NCBI GenBank assembly: GCA_964387495.1
Contig: CAYLXB010000009.1
Location: 9,262 to 73,261, forward strand
Length of the DNA: 64,000 nt
From: DSXF01 sp964387495
GTDB taxonomy: Bacteria > Chloroflexota > Anaerolineae > Anaerolineales > Villigracilaceae
Direction: 5' to 3'
In this document: piece by piece, positions 33,842-42,894 of the stretch
How positions within the stretch are numbered: position 1 is the first letter of the stretch
Layout of the letters: every line of letters begins with the position of its first letter
Notes under the pieces: generated by a model
The model's database searches: none
Seen by the model: the letters and a program-made list of their open reading frames with translations, nothing else
What the model was told of the DNA's origin: nothing
Translations under genes and position numbers: made by a program

Positions 33842-36800
33842 CTATAACACCGGGAAGCGGGCTACCACCGCCGCCGGGGTGGGCAGAACCGCCTTGTCAC
33901 CGGTCTTCATCACAGCCGGGGCCTTGCTGACCGAATCCGGCGCACCCTGGTAGATAAAGATGATCGTACCTTCAACCGCATTCTTCAGGTCCACGTACGC
34001 CTGGCCGGTCAGGCTGCCCTGGGCATCCACCGCGCAGGAAGTCACCCAGCCGATGACCTTGCCGCGCCTGTCCAGCACCGGGTCGCCGTTGTGCGCCATA
34101 CGTACACCCTTTTCCGTGAACGTGAAGCGCACGACGATGTTGCTGCGGCTTTGCTCGCGTGCCATGTACGCCGCGCGTCCGATGAACCAGGGTTTGTAGA
34201 GCTTGACGTAAGAGCCGAAGCCGCCTTCCGCCACGCCCAGGTCGCGCTCGCCGAACTTTCCGGAGCCGTCGCCCATCTCGTGTCCGTACAGGGGCAGTCC
34301 GGCTTCGGTGCGCAGCGAGTCGCGTGCCCCCAGGCCCACCGGCTTGATCCCGAATTTCTCCCCCGCCTTGAGCAGGGCATTCCAGAAGTCCACGGCGCGT
34401 TCGGGGTGGACAAAGAGCTCGAAGGCCATCTTTTCGCCGGTGTAGCCGGTACGTGAAACCACCAGTTCGAATCCGCCGACGGTGGCATCACACAACTGGG
34501 TCCGTTTGAGCTTCATGATCCGCTCCCGCGTGGCAGCATCCGTGCCCAGCGCCAGCAGGATATCCCGGGATTTGGGCCCCTGCAGGGCGATGTCGACCTT
34601 CATATCGACGCCCGCCTTCGGATCCCGTAAGTTGCGAATTTCAGCATCGTACCCGTAGACCCGCGCCCACGGCCGTACATTATCCACCTTTACCTTGCCA
34701 TCGCGCACCGATTCAAGCCAGGTGCGGTCCTTGTCATCATTGGAAGCGTTCACCACCACCAGGTACTTGTCCCAAGTACGCCGGTAGATCAGGGTATCGT
34801 CCACCACATTTGCATCGGGGGTCAGGAAGTGGGTGTAGAGGGAGTTGCCAGGACGCAGCAGACCGCAATCGTTGCCACACACAGAGTCCAGGAAGGAAGC
34901 CGAATCTGCCCCTTCCACCTGGTAGACACCCATGTGTGAGACATCGAACAGGCCGGCTGCCTGGCGGGTAGCCAGGTGCTCTTCCAGCACCGTGCTGTAC
35001 CAGACCGGCATCTCCCAGCCCGCAAAGGGGATGACCTTGGCCCCCAACGCCTTATGCATCTCATAAAGCGGCGTGCGGCGCAAGGGGGCATCCTTCTCCT
35101 GCCACTGGAAAGCCGGCAGGGGGCTGCCTTCGGCGGTGCACATCTGGTAGAAGTAGGGTTTTTCCTTGCAGCAGCAATCGGCCGTTTCCTTGCCCGTGCG
35201 CTTGACCGGTTCGGCATCCGATTCGGAGACGATCACCAGGCCGGGAGTGCGGCGGCAGGTATCGTCTGCATCGATCAGCACATAGCCATCCGAAATGTCA
35301 CGCAGCCAGGTGGCTATTAGGGTGGCTTTGTCGGCCGGAACACTGAGCCGGTAAGAGTCGCATGTCACACAGGTCAACATGCACTCGGCCGTCCCTTCCG
35401 GCGTATGCACACAGGCCGGGGCCGATTTGCCCGGCTTCAGGGCCGTGATATCGGCACCGACCGCGTAATCCAGGAACTGGCGGATGCGCTCGCCGCGCAG
35501 GTCATACACCGACCAGCCGTCTTTCGCCGCCGGCTTGTCGTCGATATAAAAGAAATGTGGGTAACCGTGCCGGGTCGGGGTGAAGTCCACGCCGGCCTCG
35601 GCCGCCAGGGCGCGCACGCGCAGTTTGGCATTTTCCAGCACCATGAACGGAACTTTGGCGCGCCGCTTCTTCCGGTCGGGAAGGATGGAAGTCAGTTTAT
35701 GCGGCTGGGCTGCCAGCAGCAGGTCGGCAATGATGTCGGCCAGTTTGCGGCATTTGTCTTCGTCGAATCCGCGCTGGGTGATCCAGGGAGTTCCCATGCG
35801 GACACCGGAGGGGTCCAGGGCGATCGTGTCGCCGGGCAGGGTGTTCCGGTTGCACACGATCCCCGCCAGGTCCAGGATGCGCACAGCCTGGTCGCCGGAG
35901 AGGGTGGTCCCGTCCGCGCCTTTGACCGTCCGGCAGTCGATGTTGAGCAGGTGCGAGTTCGTCCCGCCGTAGGCAATCCGCAGGCCGCGGGCCTGGAGTT
36001 GGTCGGCCATGGCGCGTGCATTCTTGATGGTCTGCTTTTGGAGCTGTTTGAATTGCGCAGTGCGCGCCAGTTTGAAGGTCAGCGCCAGCGCCGCAAAGAT
36101 GTGCACATGCGGACCGCCCTGTTCACCGGGGAAGACGGCTTTGTCGATCAGTTTGGCCAGGTCGGGGTTGGTGGTCAGGATGATGGCGCCGCGCGGCCCG
36201 TCCAGGGTCTTGTGCGTGGTGGAGGTGATTACGTCCGCATACCCCACCGGCGAGGGCACCACGCCTGCGGCCACCATGCCGCCGATGTGGGCAATGTCCG
36301 CCAGCAGGTACGCGCCGGCCGCGTCGGCGATCTTGCGGTATTTCTTCCAGTCCGGGATCCAGGGATACGATGAATACCCTGCAATGATCATCTTTGGCTT
36401 GTGTTCCAGCGCCAGCGCCATGACGGCATCGTAGTCGATCATTTCGGTTTCGGGATCGACGGAGTAGGAAACGATGTTGAAATATTTCCCCGAGCGGTTG
36501 ACCGGCGAGCCGTGTGACAGGTGCCCGCCGTGGAACAGGTTCATGCCCATCACTGTGTCGCCGGGGTTGACCAGGGCATGGTAGACGGCGTTATTGGCCG
36601 GGCCGCCCGAAAGCGCCTGCACGTTGACGTAGATCTGGTCTGCGCTGATCCCGTTTGCGGCATAAGCCTCCGCACAGCGCCGGCGGGCCAGGGCCTCGAT
36701 CACATCCGCATATTCCACGCCCTTGTAATAGCGCGGGTCGGCATACCGGCGGTAGTGCGCCAGCATATAGGGATAATCGAGCAGTTCCTCCTCCTTCATC

Positions 36801-37003
36801 CAGCGGGTGGACTCGTAGGGGTATCCCTCGGCATAGATATTCTGGAAAGCAGAAGCCATGGCTGTTCTGACGGCCAGCGGCGCCTGGCTCTCGGAAGGGA
36901 TCAGGATCAATTTACGCGCCTGGCGTTCGGCCTCGATCTCGCATAATTCATTGACCTCCGGGTCGAGGTCGGCCAGCGTACCGCGGAAAAGGAAATCTTT
37001 CAT
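33842..37003 (-). CDS. fused serine hydroxymethyltransferase / aminomethyltransferase (GlyA-GcvT)
   Basis: 1053 residues in one uninterrupted frame. Residues about 1-430 are serine hydroxymethyltransferase: IPSESQAPLAVR, YYKGVEYADVIE, and the pyridoxal-phosphate Lys in ITSTTHKTLDGPRGA. From about 655 on is a complete GcvT: PLYEMHKALGAKVIPFAGWE, VSHMGVYQVEG, SRTGYTGEKMAFELFV, LGARDSLRTEAGLPLYGHE. Between them about 200 residues include a Cys-rich part (CVTCDSY, DDTC, CCCKEK), unlike either parent. It would couple serine-glycine conversion to glycine cleavage through shared methylene-tetrahydrofolate. CAGGAG precedes the ATG. No gcvH or gcvP lies nearby. Confidence 0.9.
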   Translation of the reverse strand: MKDFLFRGTLADLDPEVNELCEIEAERQARKLILIPSESQAPLAVRTAMASAFQNIYAEGYPYESTRWMKEEELLDYPYMLAHYRRYADPRYYKGVEYADVIEALARRRCAEAYAANGISADQIYVNVQALSGGPANNAVYHALVNPGDTVMGMNLFHGGHLSHGSPVNRSGKYFNIVSYSVDPETEMIDYDAVMALALEHKPKMIIAGYSSYPWIPDWKKYRKIADAAGAYLLADIAHIGGMVAAGVVPSPVGYADVITSTTHKTLDGPRGAIILTTNPDLAKLIDKAVFPGEQGGPHVHIFAALALTFKLARTAQFKQLQKQTIKNARAMADQLQARGLRIAYGGTNSHLLNIDCRTVKGADGTTLSGDQAVRILDLAGIVCNRNTLPGDTIALDPSGVRMGTPWITQRGFDEDKCRKLADIIADLLLAAQPHKLTSILPDRKKRRAKVPFMVLENAKLRVRALAAEAGVDFTPTRHGYPHFFYIDDKPAAKDGWSVYDLRGERIRQFLDYAVGADITALKPGKSAPACVHTPEGTAECMLTCVTCDSYRLSVPADKATLIATWLRDISDGYVLIDADDTCRRTPGLVIVSESDAEPVKRTGKETADCCCKEKPYFYQMCTAEGSPLPAFQWQEKDAPLRRTPLYEMHKALGAKVIPFAGWEMPVWYSTVLEEHLATRQAAGLFDVSHMGVYQVEGADSASFLDSVCGNDCGLLRPGNSLYTHFLTPDANVVDDTLIYRRTWDKYLVVVNASNDDKDRTWLESVRDGKVKVDNVRPWARVYGYDAEIRNLRDPKAGVDMKVDIALQGPKSRDILLALGTDAATRERIMKLKRTQLCDATVGGFELVVSRTGYTGEKMAFELFVHPERAVDFWNALLKAGEKFGIKPVGLGARDSLRTEAGLPLYGHEMGDGSGKFGERDLGVAEGGFGSYVKLYKPWFIGRAAYMAREQSRSNIVVRFTFTEKGVRMAHNGDPVLDRRGKVIGWVTSCAVDAQGSLTGQAYVDLKNAVEGTIIFIYQGAPDSVSKAPAVMKTGDKAVLPTPAAVVARFPVL

Positions 37004-37190
37004 GATATGCTCCTGGAAAATTTAGGTGCTCAAGGGCGCAAGCAGCGCCAAATCATTGTAGTACCAAGCCGGGGATGGGTCAAGTTATCCACACGCTCGG
37101 GGAAGTTGCAAGTATTTCGTGTGCGCGCCGCGTTCGTTTGTCGGAATGAGCGCAATTGGCACACCCGCCTGTCGGTATCCAACACGCTCG

Positions 37191-37225
37191 AAAAGTTACG
37201 TCCTGTCGTTCGGACAGGACGTAAC
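37191..37225 (-). terminator. terminator of the repeat-protein gene
   Basis: GTTACGTCCTGTC (37195-37207) pairs with GACAGGACGTAAC (37213-37225) around a 5-base loop; on the - strand TTTT follows. It lies 16 bases beyond the stop at 37242. Confidence 0.85.
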
Positions 37226-37241
37226 AAGATTTCGTGGCACT

Positions 37242-38259
37242 TTACTTTTTCTGTCCCAGGCCGCCCAATACCGAAAGGATGGTATCGGCCACCACCGCCC
37301 CCGATTGCGAGCGGTGCGAGGACTGTCCCATCGGGCTGCGCTTCAGCAGTGCACCGATCAAGGCTTCCCCGCTGCTGCTGCCCTGTTGTTTGGCAGCCAG
37401 GTAAGCCATGCCCACATTCAACCCGGCGCTGATCAACTGGGCCGTATCCACCTGGTGCTGGCCCTGGGCATCCGTGCTGCCCATCAGGGCGCTTAGCAGT
37501 TCGGCGCCCGCCGGTCCCTGGCTGGCTGAGGGCTGTCCGCCGCCCAGCAGCGCCCCCAGCAGGTCGCCTGCCCCGCCCTGCTGGCTCTGTTGCTGTGGCT
37601 GAGCCTGCCCGCCGCCCAGCAGCGCCCCCAGCAGGTCACCCGCCCCGCCCTGCTGTTGAGANNNNNNNNNNNNNNNNNNNNNNNNNNNNNNNNNNNNNNN
37701 NNNNNNNNNNNNNNNNNNNNNNNNNNNNNNNNNNNNNNNNNNNNNNNNNNNNNNNNNNNNNCTGGCCCTGTCCCCCGCCCAACAGCGCGCCCAGCAGTTC
37801 GGCCGTCGCATCTCCCTGGGAAGCCGGGGCAGCCTGCTGCGCCTGTCCTCCGCTCAACAGTGCCTGCACCAGGGGCAGAGCGCTCTGGGGCGTCAATTGC
37901 TTCTGCCCCTTGAACTGGTTGGCCGCCTGCGCCAGGCCATTCGCGTACAATTGCGCCGAACCACTCTGAATGGGCTTCAGAGCCTTGCTTGCCTGCAGTA
38001 ACTGCGCTGAAGGATTCGCCCCCTTGTTCTTTTCCATCGCCGATGTAACCGCCTGGAAGATCGCCACCATATTATCGCCGTGATTACCGTTGGTCGTGTC
38101 AGCTTTGTTGAGCGTCTGGCGGTTTTGCAGCAGGTTGCTCGCGACTGCACCGAATAATTTTGCCATGTCCACCTGCTGGCCGCCCCCGCTCGCAGGCCTG
38201 GAAGAACCTGCCGGTCTGGCGGACTTCGAAACACTGGTTGGATTTTTAGTTACTGGCAT
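37242..38259 (-). CDS. Gln/Gly-rich repeat protein, interrupted by an assembly gap
   Basis: The ATG at 38259 follows AAGGAGGGG. The N-terminal 150 residues are helical (VDMAKLFGAVASNLLQNRQT, then NGNHGDNMVAIFQAVTSAME). Then come near-identical units GGAGDLLGALLGGGQ with Gln-rich spacers, two complete after the gap and one (ATAELLGALLGGGQGQ) just before it. A final helical part follows (TAQLISAGLNVGMAYLAAKQ, ending VLGGLGQKK). The 100-N run at 37662-37761 falls inside the repeats and shifts the frame artificially. The units recall DUF937/YidB-type sequences. No signal peptide; function unknown. Confidence 0.7.
37662..37761. other. assembly gap (100 N)
   Basis: One hundred undetermined bases, a common placeholder size, in the middle of a coding repeat array. 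The true length and number of repeat units are unknown. Confidence 0.99.
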
Positions 38260-38492
38260 CGTCCCCTCCTTTGGGAACTGTAAATTGAACCTCTGGTTGG
38301 AGGGATTGTACCTCACAATCCATCCCCCGGAAAGCAAGACAACTCATCTACACAGGATCGTCACACGGGCGCCTGAATCATCTGTGAAAATTTTATAGGC
38401 GCAAACCCACAGGGTGCTCCGCGAGGGACTCGAATAGCATCCCCTTGTGGGACCCCTGACCTTATATCCCCTGCCGGGGACTTCGGTGGAAA

Positions 38493-38515
38493 TAAAAACG
38501 TCCCGGCGAGGGACG
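38493..38515 (-). terminator. repeat-borne terminator, distal copy
   Basis: CGTCCC (38499-38504) and GGGACG (38510-38515) with a 5-base loop; on the - strand TTTTTATTT follows. Identical to the hairpin at 38601-38623. Confidence 0.75.
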
Positions 38516-38600
38516 GTTATATGGGCGCAAAGGGACTCGAATAGCATCCCCTTTGGGGACCCCTGACCTTAGCATCCCCTTCCGGGGACTTCGGTGGAAA

Positions 38601-38623
38601 TAAAAACGTCCCGGCGAGGGACG
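38601..38623 (-). terminator. repeat-borne terminator, proximal copy
   Basis: CGTCCC (38607-38612) and GGGACG (38618-38623), loop GGCGA, then TTTTTATTT on the - strand. Probably the native tRNA-Val terminator, duplicated with the tRNA tail. Confidence 0.75.
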
Positions 38624-38713
38624 GTTGTGTGGGCGCAAAGGGACTCGAATAGCATCCCCTTTGGGGACCCCTGACCTTGCCATCCCCTTTTGGGGACTTC
38701 GGGGGAAATTATA

Positions 38714-38787
38714 TGGGCGCAAAGGGACTCGAACCCCTGACCTCATCGGTGTAAGCGATGCGCTCTAACCAACTGAGCTATGCGCCC
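38714..38787 (-). tRNA. tRNA-Val (anticodon TAC)
   Basis: A full cloverleaf on the - strand: acceptor GGGCGCA with TGCGCCC, D-arm GCTC/GAGC, anticodon stem CATCG/CGATG around loop CTTACAC (anticodon TAC), T-arm AGGGG/CCCTT with loop TTCGAGT, and discriminator A. The CCA end is not encoded. It is the intact parent of the repeated tails downstream. Confidence 0.96.
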
Positions 38788-38867
38788 GGGCAGCCCCTAT
38801 TATACTGCAACTCGAAAATGTGTTAGACTGGAAACGAGAAATCCAACCCTGATCCGGAGGACGCCCC

Positions 38868-39632
38868 ATGCGCATTGTCCGCTTTCAACTCAAGAACGAA
38901 ACCCCGCGTTTCGGCTGGCTGCTGGAGCACAAGATCGGCCTGATCGAAGGCAGCCTCTTCGGCGAATACCGCCGCCTGGAAGCAAACATCCCCCTCGAGG
39001 AGGCCCGCCTGCTCGCACCCGTCCAGCCCGGCAAGATCATCTGCATCGGGCGCAACTACGCCGAACATGCCAGGGAACACAATGCCGAGGTTCCCAAGAT
39101 CCCCCTGCTCTTCATGAAACCCCCCTCTGCCGTCATCAACCCCGGCGATACGGTGATCCTGCCGCCGCAGTCCCGGCAGGTCGAGCATGAGGCCGAGTTG
39201 GTCGCTGTTATCGGCAAACGCGGCCGCTTCATCCCCGCCGATGACGCTGCCCGCTGCATCTTTGGCTACACCCTCGGCAATGATATCACCGCCCGCGACC
39301 TGCAATATTCGGACGGCCAGTGGACGCGCGCCAAGGGCTTCGATACCTTTTGCCCCTTTGGTCCCTGGATCGATACCGAGTTCGACCCCTCCGACGCGGT
39401 CATCTCCTGCCGGGTTAACGGCCAGATGCGCCAGATGGCTTCCACCCGCGACATGGTCTTCAGCGTCCCCACCCTGGTCGCCTTCATCTCCTCGGTCATG
39501 ACTCTCGAACCGGGCGACATTATTTTTACCGGCACGCCCGCCGGCGTCAGCCCGCTCAATGCCGGCGATATCGTCGACGTGGAGATTGAAAACCTGGGAA
39601 AACTCAGCAATCCCGTCGGGGTGGAGGCATAA
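38868..39632 (+). CDS. fumarylacetoacetate hydrolase-family protein
   Basis: 254 residues. FAH-family motifs: IGRNYAEHAREHN, the metal-binding Glu pair in VEHEAELVAVIGKRGR, GYTLGNDITARDLQ, and GDIIFTGTPAGVSPLNAGD. Members hydrolyse or isomerise beta-diketo acids in aromatic degradation or act as oxaloacetate decarboxylases; the substrate here is open. GGAGG precedes the ATG, and an extended -10 (TGTTAGACT, 38821-38829) lies 38 bases upstream. Single-gene unit. Confidence 0.9.
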   Translation: MRIVRFQLKNETPRFGWLLEHKIGLIEGSLFGEYRRLEANIPLEEARLLAPVQPGKIICIGRNYAEHAREHNAEVPKIPLLFMKPPSAVINPGDTVILPPQSRQVEHEAELVAVIGKRGRFIPADDAARCIFGYTLGNDITARDLQYSDGQWTRAKGFDTFCPFGPWIDTEFDPSDAVISCRVNGQMRQMASTRDMVFSVPTLVAFISSVMTLEPGDIIFTGTPAGVSPLNAGDIVDVEIENLGKLSNPVGVEA

Positions 39633-39654
39633 AACACCCTCCAATTTCCTGCTC

Positions 39655-40287
39655 TTACGCGCGTACCAGTTTTTCGGTCGTCTCGATGATCTCCGCCCGC
39701 AGTCTCCCGGCGGAGATTTCGCTTAATGCAGATTGAAAAGCATCCAGGTTTTCCACGGGGAAACACAGGGTCATGGTCACATCTGCCGCAAAATCCTCGC
39801 CGCTGATCTCACCCTGGTGCGCGGCCGCCAGCCGCCGCACCTGCTCCAGCAGGGGATAGGGCAGCGCCAGCATGACCACGTGCACAGCCAGCCGCCGGGC
39901 GCGCCCCACGGCCGCTGCCACCTGCTGAACGGATTCCGTGTAAGCCCGCACCAGGCCCCCCGTGCCCAGTTTCGTCCCGCCGAAGTAACGCGTCACCACC
40001 ACGGCCGCATCCCCCAGCCCGCTGCCGCGCAGCACCGCCAGCGCCGGACGTCCTGCCGTGCCGGGCGGCTCTCCGTCGTCAGAGCAATGCTCGATGACTG
40101 AACTGCCCCCGCCGATCAGCCAGGCCGGCACATTGTGGTTGGCATCCGGGAACTCGGCCCGCAGGCGCGCCAGGAAAGCCTTGGCCTCCTCCACGCTGGC
40201 AGCCGGCGCCAGGGTGCTGATGAAGCGTGAGTTGAGGATCACCAGTTGCCGGCGGATCTCCTCGGCAGGGACGAAATACGCGCCCAC
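39655..40287 (-). CDS. YigZ/IMPACT family protein
   Basis: 210 residues. SDDGEPPGTAGRPALAVLRG and VVVTRYFGGTKLGTGGLVRA are the hallmark YigZ sequences, followed by a C-terminal ferredoxin-like domain (about 135-205). The family is thought to bind RNA or ribosomes, and the eukaryotic relative IMPACT modulates stress signalling. It lies 4 bases after the racemase gene and is probably co-transcribed with it. Confidence 0.9.
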   Translation of the reverse strand: MGAYFVPAEEIRRQLVILNSRFISTLAPAASVEEAKAFLARLRAEFPDANHNVPAWLIGGGSSVIEHCSDDGEPPGTAGRPALAVLRGSGLGDAAVVVTRYFGGTKLGTGGLVRAYTESVQQVAAAVGRARRLAVHVVMLALPYPLLEQVRRLAAAHQGEISGEDFAADVTMTLCFPVENLDAFQSALSEISAGRLRAEIIETTEKLVRA

Positions 40288-40291
40288 GATC

Positions 40292-40987
40292 CTACCCCTT
40301 CAACGCGTACGCCACCGCCGCCAGGGCATGGATCCGCGTGGTGTCGAAGAGCGGCACCCGGCTGTCCGCCTGCTGCACCAGCAGCCCGATCTCGGTGCAT
40401 CCCAGGATGATCCCCTCTGCCCCGGCCTGGATTAACTTCTCGATGATGCGCGCGTACTCGGCCTTGGAATCCGGCAGGATCTTCCCCACCACCAGTTCCT
40501 CATAGATCACCCGGTGTACCACCGCCCGCTCGGCCGCTTCGGGGATTAACACCTCCAGTCCATGCTTTTCCACCAGCCGCCCGCGGTAGAAGTCCTGCTC
40601 CATGGTGAAGCGCGTGCCCAGCAGGGCGATCCTGTGCAGGCCTTGCGCCCGGATGGCTTCTGCAGTCGCATCCGCGATGTGCAGCAGCGGGATCCGGATG
40701 GCCGCCTGCACTTCCTCCGCCATCCGGTGCATCGTGTTGGTGCAGATCACCAGGAAATCCGCCCCGCCGGCCTCCACCTGCCGGGCTGCCGCGGTCATGG
40801 CCTGTGTGGCTTCCTCCCAGCGTCCCTCTTTTTGCAGCACCTCGATCTCGCCGAAATCCACCGAAACCATCACGCTCTTGGCCGAGTGCACCCCGCCCAG
40901 CGCTTTCTGGACCGTCTGGTTGACGATGCGGTAATACTCGATCGAAGATTCCCAGCTCATCCCCCCGATCATCCCAATGGTTTTCAT
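40292..40987 (-). CDS. aspartate/glutamate racemase-family protein
   Basis: 231 residues. It opens with IGMIGGMSWESSIEYYRIVN and carries the two catalytic cysteines in VICTNTMHRMAEE and IILGCTEIGLLV. It interconverts L- and D-aspartate or a related amino acid without a cofactor. AAGGAG lies before the ATG. First of a two-gene unit with YigZ. Confidence 0.92.
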   Translation of the reverse strand: MKTIGMIGGMSWESSIEYYRIVNQTVQKALGGVHSAKSVMVSVDFGEIEVLQKEGRWEEATQAMTAAARQVEAGGADFLVICTNTMHRMAEEVQAAIRIPLLHIADATAEAIRAQGLHRIALLGTRFTMEQDFYRGRLVEKHGLEVLIPEAAERAVVHRVIYEELVVGKILPDSKAEYARIIEKLIQAGAEGIILGCTEIGLLVQQADSRVPLFDTTRIHALAAVAYALKG

Positions 40988-41010
40988 AACCTGCTCCTTT
41001 GTTCAAGCCT

Positions 41011-41949
41011 TCAGGAACATACCGTCGTGGCCAGCACCCGCCGCGCCCCGGCTGCTTTCAACGCCGCCGCCACCCGCACCTCTGTTTCCCGTCCCGCCAG
41101 CGCCAGCATGTTGCCTCCCCGCCCGCCGCCCGAAAGTTTGGCGCCCAGCGCCCCTGCCGACCGGGCAGCCCTGACCAGCCGCTCCAGCTCAGGCGAGGAG
41201 ACGGTCATCTCCTGCAGCCGGGCGTGGTTGGCATCCATCAGGGGCCCCAGCGCCTCCACATTCCCCTCCTCGATCGCCTGCCGCGCCTGGCGCACGATGG
41301 CTCCCACCGCCTCGAAAACTCTCTCCCAGCGCGGCGGGTCGGCCTGCCACAACTTGCGCACGTCACCCACCGGCTCCCGCGTGGAGGCCGCCACACCCGT
41401 ATCGCCGATCACAATGGTGAAAGGCGTCCGCACCTGGAAGGTCTCGATCGGTTGGCCCTTGATGAAGTAGACCGGCCGGGCATAGGTGACCACGGTATTG
41501 TCAATGCCCGAAGGCGTGCCGTGATACAGTTTCTCTGCCTCGTAGGCCAGGGCATTCACCTGCGCGTCGGGAAGTGGTTGTCCGAGCGCCTGCGCCAGGG
41601 CACGGATCAGTGCCACGCTCACCGCCGCGCCTGACCCCAGCCCGGAGGCGGCCGGGATGCTGGACTGGATCCTGATCTTTAACGGCGGCAGGCAGGAAAC
41701 GTCCAGGCTATGGGCAACACTCCTGATCACCGCTGCCAGGGGATGCTTGGCCGGCAGTGCCGATAATTCGCTTTCCAAGCCGATATCCATTGCCTCGATC
41801 CACACCCCTGCCCCGGCGCCCTCCTCCACAAAGACCTGTGCCTGCACCTGCATCACCGGCACAGCCAGCGCCGGTTGTCCGTAGACGACCGCATGCTCAC
41901 CGAAGAGGATTACCTTGCCCGGGGCGGAGGCGCTGCTCATCAGACTCAT
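41011..41949 (-). CDS. mevalonate kinase
   Basis: 312 residues from ATG 41949, which overlaps the stop of the prenyltransferase gene by 4 bases (ATGA). GHMP-kinase features: APGKVILFGEHAVVYGQPAL, IPAASGLGSGAAVSVALIRA (ATP loop), YEAEKLYHGTPSGIDNTVVT (mevalonate-site signature) and KLSGGGRGGNMLAL. It phosphorylates mevalonate on the route to isopentenyl diphosphate. The mevalonate pathway is uncommon in bacteria but known in Chloroflexota. Co-transcribed with the UbiA-type gene. Confidence 0.93.
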   Translation of the reverse strand: MSLMSSASAPGKVILFGEHAVVYGQPALAVPVMQVQAQVFVEEGAGAGVWIEAMDIGLESELSALPAKHPLAAVIRSVAHSLDVSCLPPLKIRIQSSIPAASGLGSGAAVSVALIRALAQALGQPLPDAQVNALAYEAEKLYHGTPSGIDNTVVTYARPVYFIKGQPIETFQVRTPFTIVIGDTGVAASTREPVGDVRKLWQADPPRWERVFEAVGAIVRQARQAIEEGNVEALGPLMDANHARLQEMTVSSPELERLVRAARSAGALGAKLSGGGRGGNMLALAGRETEVRVAAALKAAGARRVLATTVCS

Positions 41950-42812
41950 GAGAAATAGAATACCGCCAGCACGGCCAGCCCCCATAACGCGATGGCCATC
42001 TGCAGCGGCCGGTCCGAAAGCACCACATCTTCCGGTGCCCCGCCCACATCCCTCACCTGCAGCAGGTACTGGTAGCGCAGTACACAGTAAATGACGAACG
42101 GGATGGTCAGCATCATCAGGTGGTTCTCCGGCAGGTTGACCGCCGAGAATGTATACAGGCCGTAAGTGATGATGGTCACGCCCGCCGCCAGGGTGATGGT
42201 TTGGTCCAGGAAGTTCAGTGTATAGCCCTCCAGCACCCGCCTTGTGTTGGTAGTATCGGCCAGCTGCGAGAGCTCCGCACGGCGTTTTCCGGTCCCGATC
42301 AGCAGGGCCAGGAAGGTGGTAAAAATATAGATCCAGGGCGAGAAACGCTCCACGCTGATCAGCGCCACCCCTGCCGCCACCCGGATGACGTAGAACGAAG
42401 CCAGGATGATGATATCCAGCAGGACCACATGCTTGAGCCACTTGGAATATGCCAGGTTCAAGGCCAGGTAGATCAGGCAGACCGAGGCAAACAGCGGCGA
42501 GAGCCAGTAGGCCGCCGGGAACGAAATCCCCAGCAGCAGGATTGCTGCGATCCACGCCGTCCGGATGGGTAGTTTGCCGGAAGCGATCGGGCGGTCGCGC
42601 TTGGCCGGGTGCTGCCGGTCGGCTTCGGCATCCGCAATATCGTTGACGATATACACGACGCTGGCGATCAGGCTGAAAGCCATCACCCCCAGGACGGTGT
42701 GCAGCATGGCCTCCGGGTTGGTCAGTTTGCGGTCGAAGACCACCGCCGCAAACAGGAAGATATTTTTGGCCCACTGCTTCGGGCGCATGGTTTTGAGCAG
42801 GGCTTTGAACAT
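41946..42812 (-). CDS. UbiA-family prenyltransferase (decaprenyl-phosphate phosphoribosyltransferase-like)
   Basis: 288 residues with about eight membrane helices. LKTMRPKQWAKNIFLFAAVV and YIVNDIADAEADRQHPAKRD (first Asp motif) with RPIASGKL match the DPPR-synthase branch of UbiA, which moves phosphoribose onto polyprenyl phosphate for arabinose-containing envelope sugars. YSKWLKHVVLLDIIILASFY is the second conserved region. Coupling to mevalonate kinase fits an isoprenoid role. The acceptor is inferred from subfamily similarity. Confidence 0.88.
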   Translation of the reverse strand: MFKALLKTMRPKQWAKNIFLFAAVVFDRKLTNPEAMLHTVLGVMAFSLIASVVYIVNDIADAEADRQHPAKRDRPIASGKLPIRTAWIAAILLLGISFPAAYWLSPLFASVCLIYLALNLAYSKWLKHVVLLDIIILASFYVIRVAAGVALISVERFSPWIYIFTTFLALLIGTGKRRAELSQLADTTNTRRVLEGYTLNFLDQTITLAAGVTIITYGLYTFSAVNLPENHLMMLTIPFVIYCVLRYQYLLQVRDVGGAPEDVVLSDRPLQMAIALWGLAVLAVFYFS

Positions 42813-42825
42813 GGCGCAATTTTAC

Positions 42826-42853
42826 TTGATTGTTGGCAGAAGGGTGGTATAAT
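42826..42853 (+). promoter_or_regulatory. promoter of the Fpg/Nei-like gene
   Basis: TTGATT (42826-42831), a 16-base spacer, and the extended -10 TGGTATAAT (42845-42853). 41 bases before the start codon. Confidence 0.7.
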
Positions 42854-42894
42854 TTCATGGAACATTTGTTCTTTATGATCCTCGGGAGGGACGT

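Larger units (their letters stand above)
38399..38677 (-). repeat. tandem copies of the tRNA-Val 3' end, each with an inserted palindrome
   Basis: Three copies of the T-arm/acceptor end of the tRNA at 38714 lie downstream of it on the same strand: 38630-38677, 38522-38569 and a poorer one at 38399-38462, with periods of 108 and 107 bases. Each has the same 18-base insert in the T-arm (on the + strand TAGCATCCCCTTTGGGGA or a variant, at 38650-38667, 38542-38559 and 38435-38452). The farthest copy has a second 19-base insert in the acceptor strand (38406-38424). Hairpins with T-runs lie between copies. Not CRISPR: the repeated part is tRNA sequence and there are no unique spacers. Confidence 0.85.

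Noticed and set aside
37662..37811. Frames running through the N run
   Set aside because: The apparent reading-frame changes come from the 100-base placeholder, not from real sequence.
38462..38746. 94-codon - strand frame with internal repeats; also considered as a CRISPR array
   Set aside because: The repetition comes from duplicated tRNA tails and terminators. There are no spacers and no cas genes, and the peptide just reflects the DNA repeat.
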